Assembly: GCA_951213105.1 (NCBI GenBank)
Contig: OX578135.1
Coordinates: forward strand, 166,399,989 to 166,463,988
Direction: 5' to 3'
Length of the DNA stretch: 64,000 nt
DNA from: Amaurobius ferox
Taxonomy: Eukaryota > Arthropoda > Arachnida > Araneae > Amaurobiidae
The position numbers and the translations under genes are program-made. Positions 1 to 64,000 of the stretch are shown here, one piece after another. The number at the start of each line of letters is the position of its first letter. Within the stretch, counting starts at the first letter, position 1. The notes under the pieces are model-generated. The model ran no database searches and was not told the origin of the DNA. It was given only the letters and a program-made list of their open reading frames with translations.

Positions 1-1
1 T

Positions 2-2233
2 GATCCTAATGCAGAATTAAGTTTTCATATCTTTTGTGATGCCAGCAAGTCGGCATATAGTACAGTTGTATTTCTTCGAAAGGTGTGTGAAGAAGAAATT
101 ACTATATCTCTGATACAAGCGAAGAGCAGAGTTGCTCCTTTGCACAAGATGACCATTCCTAGGCTCGAATTACTAGCATGTTGCATTGGAGCACGTCTTG
201 CCTCTACAATCGTAAAAGCCATGGATCTAAAAGATGCCCCTTGCATCTACTGGACAGACTCTTCTACGGCTCTCTATTGGATACAAAATGAAGAACATTG
301 GGGAGTTTTTGTTAACAATCGAGTGAATGAAATTAGAGCACTGTCTGATAAAAAGTCTTGGAGACATGTGCCAGGAGAATGCAATCCTGCTGATCTTCCT
401 TCCCGAGGCTGCTCTGTTAGAGTCTTCTTGAAATCTAAATGGTGGGAGGGACCTGTTTGGTTAAAACAGAAGGAAAATAACTGGCCTGCAACAGAAGTAC
501 AAATAGATGAGGGAGAAGTTACTAAGGAAAAACGGAAGCATATTACTTCGTCTCTTATTTGCACTGAAATAGAAAAAAGGTGGTACAGTCAGCGATTTTC
601 GAAGTATTCACAGATTTTGAGATTGATTGCTTGGATACTTCGCTTTTCCACCAATACTCTTCAACCGAATAATCGCCTTAGAGGTGAGCTGACAGTGTGT
701 GAATTGGAATATGCAGAAATGAAACTCCTGAAAATTATTCAACAGGACGCTTTTAAGGAGGAGGATTTTCAACTTAAGTTAAAATCACTTTGCACTTTTA
801 CGGATAATGAGGGACTTATCAGACTGAAAACGAAAATAATAAGAAGAGATGATGATAAGAATTTCTTATGTCCCATTGTACTCCCTGCAACACATGAAAT
901 AGTTGATAGACTAATACTCGAACGACATTTGCAGTCTTCACATGCTGGAGTTCAATCTGTATTAGCTAACCTTAGGCAACAGTTTTGGATTTTAAGAGGA
1001 CGAAAAACCATCCAGCGAGTGATTTCAAAATGTGTTCGTTGCAGAAGACACACAGCGAAAGGAATAGAATCTATCCCTACTCCACTACCGGAAGATCGAA
1101 TTAGAAACTCATTAGTATTTGAAGTGACTGGAGTGGATTTAGCTGGTCCTTTGTACTTAAAAGATGGGAAAAAAGCATGGATTCTATTGTTCACTTGCGC
1201 TGTGTACCGTGCTGTACATCTTGAACTGATACAAAGCCTTTCTACTAATTGTTTTACGTTGGGTCTAAGAAGATTCATTGCCAGACGTGGACGACCAAAG
1301 ATAATGTATAGCGATAATGGGAGCAATTTTGTAGGAACAGAAAATCTTATGAAGTCTATTAACTGGGAACAAATTATCCGTGACACTTCCATTTTTAGAA
1401 TCCAATGGAAATTTAACCCTCCAACTGCAGCTTGGTGGGGCGGTTGGTGGGAGAGACTCGTACAAATGGTGAAAAAATTATTGAGAAGAGTTTTAGGGAA
1501 ATCTTCTCTTATGTGCGAAGAAATATTGACCATTCTGTGCGATGTAGAGGCTGTTATCAATGCAAGACCTCTTACTTATGTATCCGAAGATCAAAAAGAC
1601 TTGGTCCCCCTGTCTCCATCTATGTTCATTCAAGACATTCGTACAGTTGGAGTTCCAGATTTAGACCATCTAGATAAAGTTAATATTTCCAAGAGATGGA
1701 GATACCAGCAAAGACTTCGAGAGGACTTCAGAAGGAGATTTAGAGATGAATATCTCAGCCTCTTAGTCCAACAACCACTTAAGAAAAAACACTTACTTAG
1801 GAAAATTAAAGTGGGTGATATTGTTCTAATTAGTTGTGATAATAAGAAATGCATTGATTGGCCTTTGGGTCGCATCGTGGCTGTTTTTCCTGGTAGTGAC
1901 AATTACATCCGAGTCGTTAAGGTGAAAACTGCAACTGGTGAATTCACCAGGCCAGTACAAAATGTATACCCCTTAGAGGTTTCTCACCAGGACCTGCTAT
2001 GTAAGAATAGTAAATCTGCAGAAGTTCCTGAGGAAGTAACTGTTCCTAGTGACACTGTCATTGGTGAAACAGAAGCTACTGTTCCAACAGAAATTGTATG
2101 TGATGAAACAAGAACTGTTGATACCATTGTTCCTGATATTAAAGAGACTATTGTTCCTGATAAATGCATTCCTGTGACTATTAAAACTAAATGTGGAAGA
2201 ACAGTAGTGAGACCTAAGCGCTATGATAACTAA
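2..2233 (+). CDS. BEL/Pao retrotransposon polyprotein, C-terminal part (RNase H, integrase)
   Basis: The frame is open from the window edge to a TAA just after 2233, so this is the C-terminal part of a longer pol. The RNase H end carries a DAS motif (Asp codon at 38-40), PRLELL (Glu29, counting from the ATG at 83), TDSS (Asp59) and NPADLPSRG (Asp104). A zinc-binding HxxxxH...CxxC module follows near residues 282-320 and a DDE integrase core near 352-457 (Asp352 in GVDLAG, Asp411 in YSDNGSNF, Glu457 in WWERL). The C-terminal part has the conserved WPLGRI region seen in Pao-type integrases, then a low-complexity tail rich in VP and ET. Family knowledge: the integrase inserts the cDNA copy. The frame has no stops, so the insertion may be young. 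gag, protease and reverse transcriptase lie outside the window. Confidence 0.9.
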   Translation, partial: DPNAELSFHIFCDASKSAYSTVVFLRKVCEEEITISLIQAKSRVAPLHKMTIPRLELLACCIGARLASTIVKAMDLKDAPCIYWTDSSTALYWIQNEEHWGVFVNNRVNEIRALSDKKSWRHVPGECNPADLPSRGCSVRVFLKSKWWEGPVWLKQKENNWPATEVQIDEGEVTKEKRKHITSSLICTEIEKRWYSQRFSKYSQILRLIAWILRFSTNTLQPNNRLRGELTVCELEYAEMKLLKIIQQDAFKEEDFQLKLKSLCTFTDNEGLIRLKTKIIRRDDDKNFLCPIVLPATHEIVDRLILERHLQSSHAGVQSVLANLRQQFWILRGRKTIQRVISKCVRCRRHTAKGIESIPTPLPEDRIRNSLVFEVTGVDLAGPLYLKDGKKAWILLFTCAVYRAVHLELIQSLSTNCFTLGLRRFIARRGRPKIMYSDNGSNFVGTENLMKSINWEQIIRDTSIFRIQWKFNPPTAAWWGGWWERLVQMVKKLLRRVLGKSSLMCEEILTILCDVEAVINARPLTYVSEDQKDLVPLSPSMFIQDIRTVGVPDLDHLDKVNISKRWRYQQRLREDFRRRFRDEYLSLLVQQPLKKKHLLRKIKVGDIVLISCDNKKCIDWPLGRIVAVFPGSDNYIRVVKVKTATGEFTRPVQNVYPLEVSHQDLLCKNSKSAEVPEEVTVPSDTVIGETEATVPTEIVCDETRTVDTIVPDIKETIVPDKCIPVTIKTKCGRTVVRPKRYDN

Positions 2234-2316
2234 CATTTAACTTTAATGTTTTAATTTTAATATGGTTATTTCCTTAATAGAGGTATGTTTATGTTTTGAT
2301 TTTCGTAGTCAAAATC

Positions 2317-2330
2317 AAAAGGTGGGAGGA
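2317..2330 (+). promoter_or_regulatory. Polypurine tract of the BEL/Pao element
   Basis: The purine run AAAAGGTGGGAGGA sits immediately before a TGTCAAAAG sequence that would begin the 3' LTR. This is the expected position of the primer for plus-strand DNA synthesis. The call rests on position and composition only. Confidence 0.6.
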
Positions 2331-2653
2331 TGTCAAAAGCAGCATTAAGATCGTCTGCTATGATTTTTCCCCATTGTTTTCCCCCCAGAACAGAGTCTAA
2401 AATGTTTGTATCTATGGTTGTTTATTATCGTTTTTTTTTATTTTTATTATTCTGTAATGAAGTGAGTGGAAACAGTGATTTTGTTATTTATAGAACTTGA
2501 AGAAGGATGGAATCTAGTAAAATGCTGTAATTTGGTGAATTCTAAATAAAACTCTGTTTCCGTGTGCTAATGATGTCAGTTATTTAAATATATGGAGTCA
2601 GATTAAAATAAACGGAGAACGACAGAATAGTTTTCTGGGAGATTCTCGCAACA
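2331..2653 (+). repeat. Probable 3' LTR of the BEL/Pao element
   Basis: The stretch starts with TG right after the polypurine tract and contains AATAAA signals near 2546 and 2608. I end it at an ACA at 2651-2653. The left border is well supported by the tract. The right border is a guess, because the 5' LTR and the target duplication are not in the window. Confidence 0.5.
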
Positions 2654-3504
2654 ATATCAAAATACAAAAGATATGCAGAATCCTGATAAAGGAGAAGCCA
2701 AGAGTGATATTTCTTTGTTTTTAAAGTCAAATTATTTAAGGAAAGTAGTTGAAAAAATGAGCTTGGTATAATAGAAATAGATGCACAACTATTAAAAAAA
2801 AAGTATGCTGATCTTTAAAAAATGTAATTTTGTGAAATGCCTATCTTTTCTGTTTGCTTAATTTAATTAATAAAGATCTATTAATACAAAATTTTTTAAT
2901 TTGTATCTAAAATGTAAGAAATTATTATGGCATTGAAATGTATGGGATTTATATAAAGCACTTAATTGTTTATTGATATTTTTTGAAGAAATTTGTAATT
3001 TAAGAGGCTGCATAATTGGTATTTCTAAGTATATTTAGTGAAAATGAAGTTATGTGCTAGATATCTATGTATTTAAATTCTGTCCACATTACTGTTTCTA
3101 ATAGGTTCTTCAAATCTGTTCGGCTGATTTCCAAAATTTTTTGTAAGTTAAAGGTTTTGACCTGCAGATTTGCCAATATTTTGCATAAATAGAGAACATA
3201 TTTAAATTTCCAGTGTGGCTATTTATTGGATTCATCTGTTTCTAGTGTGTTCTTGGAATCTACTTGTCCAATTTCTATTAACTTTTTTTTAATAGAGTCA
3301 TAATTTGCAGATTAACCCAAAGTTTTTGTCTAAACAAGAATGCATTCAAATTTGAATGATGGCCATTTATGGAATTTACTACTTGTATCCTCAACACATT
3401 CTTGGAATCCGTTCAGTCAATATGATTTATGTTCATGATTTTATGTTTAAATGAAATCTCTTCACTAATAGATTGATCCAAACATTTTGTTTACACTACA
3501 TGTA
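2654..3504. other. AT-rich non-coding DNA without a recognisable feature
   Basis: I see no exon with convincing splice sites and no repeat border here. The stretch separates the BEL/Pao LTR from the TA target site of the Tc1 element. Confidence 0.5.
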
Positions 3505-4931
3505 CACTATCCTTACAGAAAATGCAACAACATGAAAGAGCAAATAGAGTGTGATGATAAAAGACACACAGATAGAGATGGTATATATATATATAAGTGA
3601 TGTTAATTCCAGAAGGATAATGCAATACAGTAATGTCATAGACATTGTGATCAGTACAATCTGTAGGACCACCTCTTTCGGTGATACAAGCAGTAACCCT
3701 TCGAGGAACAGATGTAATGAGCATGCAGATAGTTTCCTGAGGGATGGATGAAAATATGCCTTCAACCATCCTCCACAGGTTGTCCTCTGTTTGAGGGCAG
3801 GACAGGGCAGTCAAACGACAGCCAATCATATCGATCCCATACATATTGGAAGGGTGAGAGATCTGGAGACAGCGGGGGTCAAGTAAGCACCTTGATACCT
3901 TGCATGACTTGTCTGCTGATGGTTGCCATGTGCAGTCATGCGTTATTTTGCCTGAAAACAGCATTTTGTAACCGCTGAAGCTAGGGCAGTGCAACCGGCC
4001 GCAGCACATCATCCACATATCTTTGCGCCTTCATTGTGCCTCTGATACAAATCAGAGGTGACTGGCTATAAGAGCCGATGGCACCCCAAACCATGATGCT
4101 GTATTGTTGAGCAGTATGGCGTTCAGCAGTTGTAGCAGGATTGGATCTGTTTTCACATTGCCTGTAGACTCTCATACGGTGACTGTTATTCAACAAACAG
4201 AGCCGAGACTCCTCGCTGAACACTACCCTGTCCCATTCAGTCATCCAAGAGGCTCAGGCCTGACACCATTGCAATCTGTCATTTCAGTGTCTTGTCGTCA
4301 AAGGCAGTCTTCTTAAAGGACGGTTTGATTGCAAGCCGATTTCGGCCAATCTTTGAGAAACTTCTCACTGATATTAGACCATCAAATGTACCCTGCAAAT
4401 TTTGTAGAATATTGACAGTCATCGTTTGGAAGGCTGCCACTGCATGCCTTCTAATGCCTTGATCAACACGCGGTGATGTACGTTTGGATGGACCTGTACA
4501 ACTGTGACGATTCACATGTCCTTTTTCAATCCATCTTCTCTAAATCCTTTCCACAGTGGACGCATTTATGTGTGTTTCAGCGGCGATATGCTGGTACAAC
4601 CACGCAGTTTATTTAAACCTAAAATGATTCCCCTCTCACAATTGTCCAAATGCTGAAACAGACTTTCGGCGTCATCGGACAGACATTTCTTCAACAGCAT
4701 ATGTTTTCTGAAACAAATAACAGCTTTGAAAATGAGTTTTCATAGGTGACAGACAGAAACAACTGTTAGCTCATCTGCTGTTTCTTCCATCCCTTTTATC
4801 CCAAGCTTTAATCATGTGACCTACTTGCATTTCAGATCATTTGCATACATCAGTCAGTTATGTTTGTTTCGCAATTGGCATAATTATATGCCCAAAGCTT
4901 CATGGTGTTGCATTTTCTATGTCAGGTAGTG
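3505..4931 (-). mobile_element. Tc1-like DNA transposon, inactive
   Basis: The element is bounded by TA on both sides (3503-3504 and 4932-4933). Its ends are inverted repeats of about 35 bp sharing the core GAAAATGCAACA, with a few mismatches and one indel. The length of about 1.43 kb is usual for the family. The transposase is on the minus strand and is broken by stops and frameshifts. Confidence 0.85.
3590..4780 (-). pseudogene. Tc1/mariner transposase pseudogene
   Basis: Read on the minus strand in several frames, the sequence gives a recognisable Tc1 transposase. Near 4279-4515 there is an N-terminal helix-turn-helix part followed by an RRLAEIG-like segment. Near 3981-4244 are WDRVVFSEESR and VMVWGAIG-like motifs and RYVDDVLRP. 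Near 3590-3900 are a YGIDMIGCRL segment and IPQETICMLI..VPRRV. The second catalytic motif, normally DNARPH, reads NNA-stop-LH near 3945, so a catalytic Asp is lost and a stop added. Several other frame changes are present. It cannot encode an active enzyme. Confidence 0.8.
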
Positions 4932-5284
4932 TATTTGATTCTAAATTGTAACCATTTATTGAATCCATCTGTCTCCTTTGTACTCTCAAAATGCTCAAGG
5001 TGGGTTTTCATGCTTTTATTTTTAAATTAGAAAAAACTTGATAAAGTAGGTGTTAGGTGTTTATTTACAACCTGTGTTTGGCAATACTTGTTACATGCTA
5101 TGTCATTTTAGAATTGAAATAGTACTTAAAGGAAATTGAACTCTGGATGTTGTACATAAAAAGTTATTTAATGAATGAGTTCTAGTTGAGAAATTCTGTG
5201 CAGCAGGCTCAATTAATCAAACTTTTATGTGTACTTGTACTAAAAATAAATAGATTAATAAAAGTTTTGTGTGTTTTCCTCTAG
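4932..5284. other. Intron/flank, nothing recognised
   Basis: AT-rich sequence between the Tc1 element and the first supported exon, ending in the polypyrimidine tract of that exon. I see no other feature. Confidence 0.5.
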
Positions 5285-62156
<56,872 letters not shown>

Positions 62157-62451
62157 GTAAGTTGTATTTTAATAATTAAACTCACTGGAGATGATGTAGG
62201 TCAAATTCTGCAGTAAACACCGATATGGTGTAAATTATTCATTCTGTATATGAACAATATTTGCTTAAATTACTGAATTATATATACTGAAAAATAAAAC
62301 ATCATTAATACACAATTCTGTAATTTGGCAAAAATATGGGCATATATCCTCGCATTCTAACAAGGAATTTTATTTTTTTAATTACTCTATTTTTTTATTT
62401 TCTGCTTATTGTTGAACGAAATCATAAAAATGGAGATTTTCGAATCTTCTC

Positions 62452-62535
62452 AGGAAGAAGTTTTTTCTCCAGTAGCAGTGGATGTTTGTGCCCATGCTTG
62501 TCAAATGGTTGCGTGTGATTGCACATGCTTTGGTT
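62452..62535 (+). other. Weak candidate for a further exon
   Basis: TTCTCAG at 62445-62451 is followed by an open phase-0 frame (EEVFSPVAVDVCAHACQ) that would fit the phase of exon 7. It then reaches a stop at TTTGGTTAG. It has no resemblance to GTF3C2 and would truncate the protein, so I consider it unlikely. Confidence 0.12.
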
Positions 62536-62774
62536 AGAACTAAAGGATTTGAATTGAAATGAAAAGTGGGACTGATTTTGATTTAAAACTGACAATTTGG
62601 AAATGGAGTGGTGTTATCTGTATTATTCAAGTAGTGGGCACTTATGTAGGAGTTGAGCAACACCGGGCAATTCATTCTAGTAGAACATAAAAAAGTAGTA
62701 TATTTTTTAAATTTTAAATAAATGGTGCTTTTGATTCATTGGAACCTTACTTAATAGAGAAAGATGTATCTTTG

Positions 62775-62850
62775 TGTGTGTGTGTGTATGTTTGTGTGTG
62801 TGTGTGTATGTATGTTTGTGTGCATGTGTGTGTGTCTGTCTGTGTAATCT
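62775..62850. repeat. (TG)n microsatellite
   Basis: An interrupted TG/TATG/TCTG run of about 75 bp. Confidence 0.9.
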
Positions 62851-62930
62851 GTAGTGCGAAATTGCATTGTACGACCATGACATTTTTTTCACTATTAAAG
62901 TAGAGGGGTCAGCTTATATATGATTAAAGG

Positions 62931-62931
<1 letters not shown>

Positions 62932-62970
<39 letters not shown>
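62932..62970. repeat. (TA)n microsatellite
   Basis: About 19 AT units. Confidence 0.95.
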
Positions 62971-62971
<1 letters not shown>

Positions 62972-62973
<2 letters not shown>

Positions 62974-64000
62974 TCAAAAAGACAGTGTAAATGACAGAAT
63001 AACTTATAATTTAGTGGTTGTATGTTTATTTTTCAATTCATCCATCCTGATTCATTTACACAATCATAAATCAACATTGAAACATGCTACAATTCCCCCA
63101 AAAAGCATTCAAATCCCATTTCTCCAGTTCAGAGTTCACCAAATGCATAGTTGTGTATCAGGTATGAATCAAAATACATATTTACTTACTAAAATGTTAC
63201 AAGTGTGTAGAAATACACATTAATGTTTTTCATGGTAAATTGTAAATTTTTCCTCTTGCTGTAAATTCTGTATTATGTAATTTTTTTATTTTTTGCATGG
63301 CTAGTAAATTACCAATTTTTCTATTACCAATTCTACCAATTTTTAATATTTGTTTACACAGCTGTAAAGAGCATTTACTCTTATGTGGTTAGGCTTAGCT
63401 TCTTGTAGACTTGTAGCCATCGAGCCACAAATGTTAATTGTGATGTCATCACATTCATCGGTGTTTGTAAGGCTCTTAATTCCTAAATATACAGTATATT
63501 TAGGAGCCTTAGGCACTCGCACACGACTGGATATGTTTCTGGAGGAGGGATATATGGCATGAGTGTTCTTTTCCATAAAAACATCAGCAATGTCGGCATA
63601 ACCACACAATCTGATTAGCAGCAATTGTTCAACAGTTTTTCATATTTAGCAACGTTTTATACATTTGACTGAATTTTTGTAATTCGGCTTATATATAGGT
63701 TTCCAATTTTGGTCAATATTTTACAGTTGAATTGAATACTTGACTTATGGATTGGCTTATGTTAAAAAGTTCTAGGGTAGTTTTTTAGTTAGTTTATGTT
63801 TTAGCCTGATTTACAATGATTTTGAGTGATATTTACACATATCGGTTCTTTAGCAACCAAAAATATTATCACAGAGTTTTCATTCTTGCACCATCAAAAA
63901 GATTGGAAAATTCTCTTTCAAACAAACTTTTAACAGAATCCATATGATTAATAGATGAATTTTTGTGGATTTTTTTAAAAATATGTTCTTTTTGTGCATT
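62972..64000. other. Intron end of the window
   Basis: Apart from the frame at 63343-63624 I see nothing. The missing C-terminal exons of GTF3C2 are expected beyond 64000. Confidence 0.4.
63343..63624 (-). other. Unrecognised open frame, minus strand
   Basis: A 93-codon frame begins MLLIRLCGYADIADVFMEK and continues with an RVRVPKAPKYTVYLGIK segment and NTDECDDITINIC. The base composition is less AT-biased than the flanks, and an inverted TAAATATAC/GTATATTTA pair lies near 63485-63503. It could be a transposon fragment. I do not recognise a family. Confidence 0.25.

Noticed and set aside
952..1560. 202-codon minus-strand frame
   Set aside because: It is antisense to the integrase domain of the BEL/Pao element and has no motifs of its own.

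Overview
The window is eukaryotic nuclear DNA, AT-rich and intron-dominated. It looks like an arthropod genome, and the retroelement mix (a permuted Penelope-like element, BEL/Pao, Jockey, several hAT, Tc1/mariner, piggyBac and Helitron copies) would fit a chelicerate such as a spider. That placement is inference, since nothing in the window names the species. I see no prokaryotic gene organisation.

One host gene runs through almost the whole window on the + strand. Seven small exons (5285-5370, 35225-35293, 39422-39543, 42318-42516, 46366-46730, 50732-50938, 61855-62156) have GT/AG borders and matching phases at every junction. They join into an open 450-codon stretch that reads as the WD40 region of general transcription factor 3C subunit 2 (TFIIIC 110 kDa subunit, GTF3C2). 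The N-terminal exons lie before the window and the C-terminal exons after it. About 1.35 kb of coding sequence is spread over about 57 kb.

The introns are layered with transposons. 1-2653 holds the 3' end of a BEL/Pao retrotransposon. 3505-4931 is a dead Tc1 element. 5753-9805 is a Penelope-like element whose GIY-YIG nuclease is N-terminal (the Naiad type), bounded by 418/432-bp inverted repeats. 9996-11786 and 23481-25437 are two copies of one non-autonomous hAT family. 13533-16296 is a full-length hAT whose transposase has one in-frame stop. 17074-25750 is an older hAT that has collected at least four other insertions. 26500-34870 contains a mariner remnant, MITEs, a minisatellite and a long dispersed repeat. 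35500-37260 is a degenerate tandem array interrupted by a piggyBac MITE. 37450-39003 is a canonical Penelope-like element with a C-terminal nuclease. Further on are a Tigger MITE (40797-41667), a Jockey LINE fragment (49090-50575), tRNA-derived SINEs (52115-53355), a mariner fused to a truncated piggyBac (54375-60681), and a head-to-tail Helitron pair inserted in that piggyBac (56725-60294).

The most notable items are the permuted Penelope element with long inverted termini, the two Penelope architectures side by side, the chimeric piggyBac/mariner junction, and several insertions whose empty target sites can still be read inside the window. No element in the window has a fully intact coding region.
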